Under the pieces are notes generated by a model. That model had not been told where the DNA came from, searched no databases, and was given only the letters and a program-made list of their open reading frames with translations. This document shows, piece by piece, positions 1 to 6,923 of a stretch of DNA of 17,346 nucleotides. The stretch lies in assembly GCA_964603255.1 (NCBI GenBank), contig CAZRVA010000049.1, forward strand, positions 1 through 17,346, in the 5' to 3' direction. A program made the translations under genes and the position numbers. Position 1 is the stretch's first letter; each line of letters starts with the position of its first letter. This stretch comes from UBA6183 sp964603255 (GTDB lineage Bacteria; Bacteroidota; Bacteroidia; UKL13-3).

Positions 1-23
1 ACAATAATTGCTTTTATGCTCAT
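1..23 (-). CDS. LytTR-type response regulator, N-terminal fragment (cut by window edge)
   Basis: Only the first codons are inside the window. Read on the minus strand from position 23 they give MSIKAIIV, the usual beginning of a receiver domain (first beta strand, just before the acidic DDE residues). The ATG overlaps the TGA stop of the upstream histidine kinase as ATGA, so the two are translationally coupled. LytS-type kinases are normally paired with LytTR DNA-binding response regulators. The assignment therefore rests on eight residues plus context; the output domain cannot be seen. Confidence 0.6.
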
Positions 24-1057
24 AGTGGGACTGTTATTTTAGTTTCAACTTCTAAATCGTTTTTATTGGCAATGTTTAATTGTGCTTTATCATCATACAA
101 AATTTTCAACCTTTCGCGTGTATTGGCTATTCCAACCCCTTCGTGATTAACATTAGGTTTGTATTGTCCGCTGTTGGTAATAATCAACTCGAGGTTGTTA
201 TTTATTCTGTGTGCTACCAACAATATGTGTCCACCGTTTTTTAAAGTTGATATACCATGTTTAACACAATTTTCAACCAGTGTTTGCAACATCATTGGCG
301 GTACTTGGCAATCTAACACATCATTGTTTACATCAAAAGTATATTTCAAGCGCTCATCAAACCTAATGGCCTCTATTGCCAAATAATGTTTAACAGTTTC
401 TAGTTCATCTTTTAACGCGATGGTTCTGTGTTTGCCTGTTTGAAGGCTGCTTCTTAACAAAGAACTTAATTGGTTGATGGCATTTTTTGCAAGCCTAGGA
501 TCTGCATCAACCAGCGTACGAATGCTGTTTAAACTATTAAATAAAAAATGTGGGTTGAGTTGATTTTTTAAGTTAATATAGGCATTTTCTTTAACGGCTG
601 CTTCCAATTGATATTTCTCTTTTTCTATCAACAAAGATCTTTCCCAATACTGAAACAAATGGTAAGTTAAAGTCCACAACAAAACAAACTTACTTAGGTT
701 AAAAAAGTAACCCATTAAAAAACCTAGTGTTATATCTAATTGCTGAAAAATAGGATAGGTGTACCTGTCTAATGGAATGTTAATGGCTGTTAAAACACTT
801 ACCATTACAAACACAGAAACGATAACACGTGGTATAATTTTATATAACGGGTAATTTAACCAGCCTTGTTTAATAGCAAACAAACGGTAAAAATGGGTAA
901 CTGTAATTCCTAATATAAAATTAACAAGTGCGTTAATCAATAAGGCGTATTTAAATCCATCAATTCTTACATAGCTGCTTAATTCCATTGCTATGAAAAT
1001 AAACCAGCCACCAATCTGACAAATCCAGTAAAGTTTGTTTTTAGCTATAGATTTCAA
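20..1057 (-). CDS. LytS/YehU-type sensor histidine kinase
   Basis: A membrane sensor kinase of 345 residues. Roughly residues 10-135 form four hydrophobic segments with no recognisable extracellular sensor domain, followed by a short helical linker (about 140-160). The His_kinase (PF06580-type) domain carries LNPHFLFNSLNSIR with the presumed phospho-acceptor His170. A GHKL ATPase domain follows, with the N box LVENCVKHG (260-268) and the G box GVGIANTRERL (307-317). The family autophosphorylates and passes phosphate to a LytTR regulator, which here starts at the overlapping ATGA at the gene's 3' end. The start is the ATG at 1057, which lies inside the last codons of a possible small upstream ORF (17-base overlap). 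The ligand and the regulon cannot be read from the sequence. Length and motifs look intact. Confidence 0.93.
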   Translation of the reverse strand: MKSIAKNKLYWICQIGGWFIFIAMELSSYVRIDGFKYALLINALVNFILGITVTHFYRLFAIKQGWLNYPLYKIIPRVIVSVFVMVSVLTAINIPLDRYTYPIFQQLDITLGFLMGYFFNLSKFVLLWTLTYHLFQYWERSLLIEKEKYQLEAAVKENAYINLKNQLNPHFLFNSLNSIRTLVDADPRLAKNAINQLSSLLRSSLQTGKHRTIALKDELETVKHYLAIEAIRFDERLKYTFDVNNDVLDCQVPPMMLQTLVENCVKHGISTLKNGGHILLVAHRINNNLELIITNSGQYKPNVNHEGVGIANTRERLKILYDDKAQLNIANKNDLEVETKITVPL

Positions 1058-1241
1058 TTTTGTTGTTTTTTGATAAAGTTAAGTTGTGTTGCTTTGTAGG
1101 GTTAACAAAGTTTTTTTGCAGGGTAGGAGTTGCTTGTTGCTGCCTCAACTCGCTTTCCTGATTTTTTTTGTTTTGCTTTTTGCTGCAAACCATAGGGTAG
1201 GTGCCGCTAAAGCCAAGTAGTAAAATAAAAATTGTTTTCAT
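1041..1241 (-). CDS. Possible small secreted or membrane-tethered protein upstream of the kinase
   Basis: A 66-residue ORF that I do not recognise. It begins MKTIFILLLGFSG, a short basic and hydrophobic start that could be a signal peptide, then has a Cys at about residue 19, and continues as a very polar chain rich in Lys, Asn and Gln. No typical lipobox precedes the Cys. Its stop codon overlaps the kinase start by 17 bases, which is compatible with translational coupling in one operon. It could equally be untranslated leader of the kinase mRNA that happens to be open. No Shine-Dalgarno sequence is visible, but most genes in this window also lack one. Confidence 0.33.
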   Translation of the reverse strand: MKTIFILLLGFSGTYPMVCSKKQNKKNQESELRQQQATPTLQKNFVNPTKQHNLTLSKNNKIEIYS

Positions 1242-1446
1242 TGGATGTTAGTTAACTGCCTCAAAGCTAACAAAAAGAAATAATTGCCTATCTAAAACGT
1301 GTTTAGTGGCAAAAAAAGTAGTTGTAAGGTTAATTGTTTATGTGCTTGTAAATCAATAAGCGTAAAATTTACAATACAGTAGGTGTTTAAATTTGTAACA
1401 TCAATGGGTAACATGTAAACTTGCAGTATTAAACCTTTAAAAATAG
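1242..1446. other. Divergent intergenic region between the kinase operon and the glycan cassette
   Basis: About 205 bases with no convincing ORF, separating the leftward kinase transcript from the rightward aminotransferase gene. It holds a plausible rightward promoter box at 1388-1395 (separate entry) and a small inverted repeat, CTAAA-N5-TTTAG, at 1292-1306. I could not find a good TAnnTTTG box for the leftward operon. Confidence 0.6.
1388..1395 (+). promoter_or_regulatory. Putative Bacteroidota -7 box for the glycan cassette
   Basis: TAAATTTG fits the Bacteroidota -7 consensus TAnnTTTG exactly and lies about 50 bases before the aminotransferase ATG. The matching -33 element is weak: TTTA at 1368-1371, with 16 bases between. 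An exact 8-mer such as this is not rare in AT-rich DNA, so the call depends mostly on position. Confidence 0.4.
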
Positions 1447-2658
1447 ATGATTCCATTTTCCCCTCCCCACATCGATCAAAAAATTATTGATGAAGTAACC
1501 GATACCCTTAAAAGTGGCTGGATTACTACCGGTCCTAAAACCAAACGTTTCGAAAAAGAGATTACTGCATATTGCGGAAATGCTGCTACATTGTGCTTAA
1601 ACTCGGCTACTGCCGGGTTAGAAATTATGTTACGTTGGTATGGTGTTGGTCATGGCGATGAGGTGATATTGCCTGCATATACCTACAGCGCTACTGCTAA
1701 TGTGGTGATGCATTGTGGCGCAAAACCTGTTTTTGTTGATGTAAAACCTGATTTTAACATCGACCCAGAAGAAGTAGAAAAGGCGATTACACCCAATACA
1801 AAAGTTATTATGCCGGTTGATTTTGGAGGACATCCATGCGATTATGACGAATTAAATGCGTTGGTGAATAACCCTAAAATTAAGTCCATGTTTAATGCCA
1901 CAACTCCAGAGCAAAAGCAATTAGGTCGCATTATGATTTTGAGTGATGCTGCGCATAGTTTTGGCGCATGGTACAAAGGCAAACGTGCGGGTAGCTTAAC
2001 GGATGTTTCTGTGTTTAGTTTTCATGCCGTAAAAAACTTAACAACTGCCGAAGGTGGTGCTGTGGCACTTAACTTACCTGCTCCATTTAACAACGAAGAC
2101 GTATACAAATACCTTTGTATAAAAACGCTTCATGGCCAAAATAAAGATGCTTTGGCAAAGACCATTCCTGGCAATTGGCGTTACGATATTGTAGAAGCCG
2201 GTTATAAAATGAACATGACCGATATTATGGCCAGCATTGGTTTGGTGGAGTTGAGTAGGTATGATGCCGAAACTTTGCCTAAACGTAAAGAGATTTACGA
2301 TGCATACACCAATGCTTTAAGTAAATACAGTTGGGCCATTATTCCAGAGTATGAAACAGCTGATAAAACATCTTCTTATCACGTGTACGCTTTGCGTATA
2401 AAAGGAGCAACGGAAGAGCAAAGAGATGCCATCATTGCTAAAATATTCGAAAAACAAGTAAGTGTAAATGTACATTTTATACCTGTCCCTAAAATGAGTT
2501 TTTATGTTGCCCAAGGTTACGATATAAATAACTATCCGAAAACGATTGCTCAATATCAAAATGAAATATCTTTACCAGTTTGGGTTGATTTAACCCAAGA
2601 GCAAATAAATACGGTAATACAAAGTGTCGTAGCATCCGTTGGTGAAGTGATAGGTTAG
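1447..2658 (+). CDS. DegT/DnrJ/EryC1-family nucleotide-sugar aminotransferase
   Basis: A PLP-dependent fold-type I aminotransferase of 403 residues, full length for the family. It shows the usual opening (FSPPHID, then GWITTGPKTKRFE), SATAGLE for phosphate and cofactor contacts (about 53-59), SDAAHS with Asp167 expected to pair with the pyridine nitrogen, and SFHAVKNLTTAEGG in which Lys196 is the expected Schiff-base lysine. The family transfers an amino group from glutamate to a keto sugar nucleotide. The likely substrate is the 4-keto-6-deoxy-HexNAc made by the dehydratase encoded two genes downstream, so PglE or WcfR (B. fragilis capsule) are the functional analogues. The stereochemistry (gluco or galacto product) cannot be read here. 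It is the first gene of a three-gene rightward set; the gap to the next gene is 64 bases. An active lysine is present, so it is not a regulator-type relic. Confidence 0.92.
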   Translation: MIPFSPPHIDQKIIDEVTDTLKSGWITTGPKTKRFEKEITAYCGNAATLCLNSATAGLEIMLRWYGVGHGDEVILPAYTYSATANVVMHCGAKPVFVDVKPDFNIDPEEVEKAITPNTKVIMPVDFGGHPCDYDELNALVNNPKIKSMFNATTPEQKQLGRIMILSDAAHSFGAWYKGKRAGSLTDVSVFSFHAVKNLTTAEGGAVALNLPAPFNNEDVYKYLCIKTLHGQNKDALAKTIPGNWRYDIVEAGYKMNMTDIMASIGLVELSRYDAETLPKRKEIYDAYTNALSKYSWAIIPEYETADKTSSYHVYALRIKGATEEQRDAIIAKIFEKQVSVNVHFIPVPKMSFYVAQGYDINNYPKTIAQYQNEISLPVWVDLTQEQINTVIQSVVASVGEVIG

Positions 2659-2722
2659 TTTCGTAAAGTTTCACTAACAGAAATGAATACAAAAATTAGT
2701 TTCGCTATTAAAGCATTGGCCC

Positions 2723-3313
2723 GTGTTTAAAAGATTGTTTGATATAATTTGTAGTGCAATAGGGATTGTTATTTTAAGTCCGCTGTTTGTAATACTTTGG
2801 ATTGCCGTAAAGCTTGAAAGTAAAGGTCCTGCATTATTTTTGCAAACCCGTGTGGGAAAAAACAACCACGATTTTAAATTGTACAAATTCAGAACCATGT
2901 ACCTCGATTCTGAATCAAGAGGTCAACTCACTGTAGGAATGCGAGATCCACGCATAACCAAAGTTGGCTATACCTTGCGCAAGTACAAATTAGATGAGCT
3001 TCCACAACTTTTTAATGTTTTGTTGGGAGACATGAGTTTAGTAGGCCCAAGGCCTGAAGTAAGAAAATACGTAAACTATTATACTGAGGAGCAACTTAAG
3101 GTGCTAAGTGTAAGGCCTGGTATAACTGATATAGCATCTATTCAGTTTATCAACGAAAACGAACTCTTGGCGGCTGCAGAAAATCCTGAGCAATATTACA
3201 TTGAACACATTATGCCGCAGAAGTTGGCCCTTAACTTAAAATACATAAACAGCAACTTGCTTTTAAAAGATGTTGGTTTAATTCTTAAAACCATATTTAA
3301 AATTATTTCGTAA
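2723..3313 (+). CDS. PglC/WcaJ-family phosphoglycosyl transferase (initiating sugar transferase)
   Basis: A monotopic phosphoglycosyl transferase of 196 residues, the minimal PglC size with no extra N-terminal membrane domain. FKRLFDIICS leads into a hydrophobic re-entrant helix containing the Ser19-Pro20 pair typical of these enzymes. Then come KFRTM (about 55-59), KLDELPQLFNVL with the catalytic Asp91-Glu92 dyad, GDMSLVGPRPE (102-112) and RPGITD. The family transfers a sugar phosphate from a UDP-sugar to undecaprenyl phosphate on the cytoplasmic face, starting a lipid-linked glycan. I place the start at a GTG because family members begin right there (xxKRxxDI). The only upstream ATG (2683) is in another frame and encodes a 15-residue peptide ending over this GTG. 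Its neighbours suggest the substrate is a UDP 4-amino-6-deoxy sugar. Confidence 0.93.
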   Translation: MFKRLFDIICSAIGIVILSPLFVILWIAVKLESKGPALFLQTRVGKNNHDFKLYKFRTMYLDSESRGQLTVGMRDPRITKVGYTLRKYKLDELPQLFNVLLGDMSLVGPRPEVRKYVNYYTEEQLKVLSVRPGITDIASIQFINENELLAAAENPEQYYIEHIMPQKLALNLKYINSNLLLKDVGLILKTIFKIIS

Positions 3314-3343
3314 ATGAATTGTTATCACATTAAAAAATATTAA

Positions 3344-3352
3344 TATATATTG
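3344..3352 (+). promoter_or_regulatory. Weak putative promoter before the dehydratase gene
   Basis: The sequence TATATATTG followed by CATCC resembles the Bacteroidota -7 region (TAnnTTTG followed by C/G-rich start-site bases) with a mismatch. A TTG at 3319-3321 lies about 22 bases upstream as a possible -33 element. It would allow the dehydratase to be transcribed separately from the two genes before it. The match is imperfect and the surrounding DNA is very AT-rich. Confidence 0.28.
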
Positions 3353-3384
3353 CATCCGTAAAACCTAATCCCCATTTAAGTAAT

Positions 3385-5340
3385 ATGAGTTTTCTAAAAA
3401 GAATATTTCCGGCAACAAATAGCATACCTCGTTGGGTCATATTTTTTATTGATTTAGCTATTTGTGCTTTTTCCTTTATAGCTGCAACATTACTTCGCTT
3501 TAACTTTTTTATTGACGATAAATTTAGCTACGAGTACCTTCAACCACTACCTTTAGTATTAGGCTTTAGGGTATTGTTAATGGTATACTTCAGGGTATAC
3601 GCTGGTATTATCCGTCATACCAGTGTGCAAGATGCTTTACGTGTATTTTACACCGTATCAATTAGTACAATCTTACTAATAATCGCCAATATTGCTTACA
3701 CTAAAGTAAACGGTAACGGAAGTGTATTTATTCCAATTTCAATCATCATCATTGATTACATTGGAACTGTTTTATTGATGAGTGCATTCAGGTTAGGAGT
3801 AAAGGTATTGTATATGCACATCACTAAACCAGACTCTGCCAATCAGCGCAACATTGCCGTATTTGGCGCAGGCGAGGCCGGTGTAATTGCTAAACGTAAA
3901 ATAGAGCAACATGTGGGTGGCGAGTTACGTGTAGTTGCGTTTTTTGATGATAACACCAGGCGTAATGGGCAATATATTGATGGTGTAACAGTTTACAATC
4001 CATACAAAGATTTTGATAGTATTGTTCAACGTCTGGAAATTCAGGAGATCATCATCAGTGATTACAATATTAGTAAAACACGTAAGCAAGAATTAATCGA
4101 ATCATGTTTGACTCATAACATATCTGTTAGGAATGTGCCTCCAATTGAGAAGTGGATCAATGGTGAGTTAAGTTATAATCAGATTAAAAACGTAAAAATT
4201 GAAGACTTAATCGAACGTGATACCATTGTGCTAGATAAAGGTGCCATTGCAGAGCAAGTAAAGAACAAGGTTGTTATGGTTACCGGTGCGGCAGGGTCTA
4301 TAGGTAGCGAGATTGTTCGTCAGTTAATCCAATTTGGTCCGCAGCTTTTAGTTTTGGTTGATAAAAGTGAAGTAGGCTTGTATGAGTTGGACAACAACTT
4401 AAACGAAATCATTCCTCCGCACAATCTTAAACAAGTTAAGTTGATGGTTGGCGATATATGCAATAAAGAGCGTATGGAAAAAATCTTCAACACTTACAAG
4501 CCGGAGATTGTATACCACGCAGCAGCCTACAAGCATGTTCCTTTAATGGAAGAAAATGCGACTGAGGCTGTAAGAACTAACGTACACGGAACTAGAACAA
4601 TTGCCGACTTATCAGTTAAGCATGATGTAGATAAGTTCGTAATGGTGTCAACCGACAAGGCCGTAAATCCTACTAATGTTATGGGTGCATCAAAACGTGT
4701 AGCAGAGATTTATGTTCAATCGCTAAATAATTTCTTGATTGAAACAAGCTCGTCAAAAACACGTTTCATCACCACACGTTTTGGTAACGTTTTAGGTAGT
4801 AGCGGATCGGTTATTCCTAAGTTTAGAAAACAAATAGAAGAAGGTGGGCCTATTACGGTAACACATCCTGATATTACCCGTTATTTCATGACCATTCCTG
4901 AAGCTTGCCAATTGGTGCTTGAAGCCGGTAACATGGGTAAAGGTGGAGAGATTTACATTTTTGATATGGGTAAATCTGTTAAGATAATTGATTTGGCGCG
5001 CAAAATGATTAAGCTCTCGGGGTTAACATTAGGTCAGGATATTCAAATAGTGTTTACCGGATTGCGTCCGGGGGAGAAGATTAAAGAAGAGTTGTTGGCT
5101 GATCAAGAAAATACATTGCCTACTTATCATCCAAAAATTATGGTGGCGCGTGTACGTACATACGACTTTTTGCAAGCTGCAAAAGAGATAGAAGATTTGT
5201 TAGAATCTTATGCTTTACAAAATGACGAATTGATGGTTCAAAAGATGAAATTAATTGTACCAGAATTTGTAAGTCAAAATTCTAAGTTTGAATCATTGGA
5301 TTACACCAAAATAGGCGAAAGAGCCTTTCAGCAAAAATAA
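3385..5340 (+). CDS. FlaA1/WbpM/PglF-type nucleotide-sugar 4,6-dehydratase (CapD-like, membrane-bound)
   Basis: A 651-residue long-form polysaccharide dehydratase. The N-terminal part has about four membrane helices (roughly 17-37, 55-75, 88-105, 115-135). Next is a first Rossmann-like domain with VFGAGEAG (159-166). The catalytic SDR domain starts with TGAAGSIGSE (300-309, NAD(P) binding) and continues with YHAAAYKHVPLME (377-389) and STDKAVNPTNVMGASKR (422-438). In the last motif Met433 occupies the place of the usual SDR tyrosine, with Lys437 four residues on. This Ser-Met-Lys arrangement is the known signature of WbpM/PglF-type 4,6-dehydratases. The expected reaction is UDP-GlcNAc to UDP-4-keto-6-deoxy-HexNAc, the substrate for the aminotransferase at 1447. 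It ends the cassette; a strong terminator follows 30 bases on. Domain content looks complete. Confidence 0.94.
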   Translation: MSFLKRIFPATNSIPRWVIFFIDLAICAFSFIAATLLRFNFFIDDKFSYEYLQPLPLVLGFRVLLMVYFRVYAGIIRHTSVQDALRVFYTVSISTILLIIANIAYTKVNGNGSVFIPISIIIIDYIGTVLLMSAFRLGVKVLYMHITKPDSANQRNIAVFGAGEAGVIAKRKIEQHVGGELRVVAFFDDNTRRNGQYIDGVTVYNPYKDFDSIVQRLEIQEIIISDYNISKTRKQELIESCLTHNISVRNVPPIEKWINGELSYNQIKNVKIEDLIERDTIVLDKGAIAEQVKNKVVMVTGAAGSIGSEIVRQLIQFGPQLLVLVDKSEVGLYELDNNLNEIIPPHNLKQVKLMVGDICNKERMEKIFNTYKPEIVYHAAAYKHVPLMEENATEAVRTNVHGTRTIADLSVKHDVDKFVMVSTDKAVNPTNVMGASKRVAEIYVQSLNNFLIETSSSKTRFITTRFGNVLGSSGSVIPKFRKQIEEGGPITVTHPDITRYFMTIPEACQLVLEAGNMGKGGEIYIFDMGKSVKIIDLARKMIKLSGLTLGQDIQIVFTGLRPGEKIKEELLADQENTLPTYHPKIMVARVRTYDFLQAAKEIEDLLESYALQNDELMVQKMKLIVPEFVSQNSKFESLDYTKIGERAFQQK

Positions 5341-5369
5341 TTTACATAATTTAGTTGTTGTCGATATTT

Positions 5370-5401
5370 AAAAAAGCCGTTGATTTTCAGCGGCTTTTTT
5401 T
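5370..5401 (+). terminator. Rho-independent terminator of the glycan cassette
   Basis: An 8-bp stem GCCGTTGA (5376-5383) with TCAGCGGC (5387-5394), containing one G-T wobble and a 3-base loop, is flanked by AAAAAA before and seven T after. It lies 30 bases after the dehydratase stop. The A and T tracts can extend the stem and would also let it work for opposing transcripts. Confidence 0.88.
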
Positions 5402-5435
5402 GTTGAGATATTATAATCCTAACATGATATCGCTC

Positions 5436-5452
5436 TTTAGAAATACTCTAAA
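5436..5452. promoter_or_regulatory. Inverted repeat upstream of the act promoter, possible operator
   Basis: TTTAGA-N5-TCTAAA is a perfect 6-bp inverted repeat about 45 bases upstream of the predicted -7 box of the act operon, a usual distance for an activator site. It does not match a regulator motif I can name. The region is AT-rich, so chance is a real alternative. Confidence 0.25.
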
Positions 5453-5495
5453 TTAGTTTTTTTTCAAAAGCCCGATTTTTTTACAATAATGTGAA

Positions 5496-5503
5496 TATAT
5501 TTG
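5496..5503 (+). promoter_or_regulatory. Putative -7 box of the act operon
   Basis: TATATTTG matches the Bacteroidota -7 consensus TAnnTTTG exactly and is followed by CGTCC, similar to many Bacteroidota start regions. It lies in the only sizeable gap before actA, after a terminator, and would give a leader of about 75 bases. The -33 element is not clear; only a T-rich run is present near 5475-5482. A CCACT-TCT-AGTGG hairpin (5507-5519) falls at the expected transcription start. Confidence 0.5.
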
Positions 5504-5582
5504 CGTCCACTTCTAGTGGTAAAATGCGTGCGAACCATTGTATTCACTAGTAATTTAAACCTTGAACAATCAGATTGTTACG

Positions 5583-6863
5583 ATGAGATTTTTAAGAATT
5601 ACCACATTATTTGCACTCCTCGCATTAGGTGCATCATTTGCAAAAGCAGATGTAGCTGAGGGTGAACAATTATTCAACGCCAACTGTACAGCGTGTCATG
5701 CGTTGAACGAAAAAGTAGTTGGTCCAGCACTAAAAGGTGTTAACGAGAAGTATGACGAGGCTTGGCTCATTAAGTGGATCAAGAACTCTCAAGCTATGGT
5801 TAAAGCCGGTGATGCCAAAGCTGTGAAAGTTTACAACGAGAATAACCAAGCGGTTATGACTTCGTTTGAAAACCTTTCAGATGCTCAGGTAAAATCAATT
5901 TTAGAGTACATTAAAACTCCTCCGGTAGCTCAAGCTGCTGCGGCTCCTGCCGGTGGCGATGCCACTGCAACAGGTAATGAAGTTGCTGCTCCAGCGAAGG
6001 ATGGTTTCTACAACAACACGACATTTATTGCGCTTTCTATTATGGCGCTTATCTTGTTTGTGATTGTTTTTGTATTGTACCGCATTAAACAAACCGTTCA
6101 AGGTATTTACAACAGTAAATTCCCTGAGCAAGCTGCTTTAGAAACTGAGCCAGCTGTTGATGTAAGAACAACATGGAAATACAAGTTATTTACCAAACAT
6201 CCTGTAGTAGGTACCATTGTAGTAATACTTGGTTTTACTGTAGTGTTAGGTATATACGGATTTAACTATGGCCAAACCGAAGTTGGTGTGCAGCAAGATT
6301 ATGCTCCTGCTCAACCAATAAATTACAGCCATGAGTTACATGCAGGTAAATACAAAATTAACTGTTTGTATTGCCACAGCGGTGCTGATAAAGGTAAGCA
6401 AGCTACTATTCCATCGGCAAGTACTTGTATGAACTGCCATATGCACGTAACTGCAAGTGCTAAATATGATGGTCAGGTATCTCCTGAAATTGCAAAAATT
6501 TACGATGCAGTAGGATGGGATTCAGAGAAAAAAGCTTACGACCCAACTAAGCAACAAAAACCTATTAAATGGGTACGTATCCACAACTTGCCTGATTTGG
6601 CTTACTTTAACCACGCACAACACGTAAAAGCTGGTAAAGTTGAGTGCCAAAGCTGTCACGGTCCGGTTGAAACCATGAAAGTAGTTTACCAACAAAGTTC
6701 ATTACAAATGGGCTGGTGTATCAACTGCCATCGCGAAGCCAAAGTGGATGTAGAAAATAATGATTACTACGAGAAATTGCATGATGACCTTAAAGCACAA
6801 GGTAAATCGTATGCAACCGTAAGTAATATTGGTGGTTTAGAGTGCGGTAAATGCCACTACTAG
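5583..6863 (+). CDS. actA: ActA, multihaem cytochrome c subunit of alternative complex III
   Basis: The large cytochrome subunit of the quinol-oxidising alternative complex III, 426 residues from this ATG. A TTG seven codons upstream is in frame but poorer, because the chain from the ATG starts as a normal signal peptide (MRFLRITTLFALLALGASFA). Next comes a class I-like monohaem domain with CTACH at 35-39 and VGPALKGV. An Ala-rich linker and two membrane segments (about 145-167 and 207-226) follow. The C-terminal domain has five more CxxCH sites: CLYCH 261, CMNCH 282, CQSCH 355, CINCH 379 and CGKCH 421, the last ending the protein. Six haems c are therefore predicted, whereas the characterised ActA subunits are described as pentahaem; the extra one is the N-terminal domain. 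It is the first gene of actABCDEF and 60 bases separate it from actB. Confidence 0.95.
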   Translation: MRFLRITTLFALLALGASFAKADVAEGEQLFNANCTACHALNEKVVGPALKGVNEKYDEAWLIKWIKNSQAMVKAGDAKAVKVYNENNQAVMTSFENLSDAQVKSILEYIKTPPVAQAAAAPAGGDATATGNEVAAPAKDGFYNNTTFIALSIMALILFVIVFVLYRIKQTVQGIYNSKFPEQAALETEPAVDVRTTWKYKLFTKHPVVGTIVVILGFTVVLGIYGFNYGQTEVGVQQDYAPAQPINYSHELHAGKYKINCLYCHSGADKGKQATIPSASTCMNCHMHVTASAKYDGQVSPEIAKIYDAVGWDSEKKAYDPTKQQKPIKWVRIHNLPDLAYFNHAQHVKAGKVECQSCHGPVETMKVVYQQSSLQMGWCINCHREAKVDVENNDYYEKLHDDLKAQGKSYATVSNIGGLECGKCHY

Positions 6864-6923
6864 TTTAAAGTTTCAGATTAAGCAATTTGAAATTAATCAT
6901 TATCACTTAGAAAAAATTCATCC

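Noticed and set aside
4683..4699. Methionine in place of the SDR catalytic tyrosine in the dehydratase
   Set aside because: The Ser-Met-Lys arrangement is normal for the long WbpM/PglF-type 4,6-dehydratases and does not mean loss of activity.
5562..5582. Upstream in-frame TTG start for actA
   Set aside because: The ATG at 5583 gives a normal signal peptide with its positive charge at the very start; the extra seven residues add nothing and TTG is rare.
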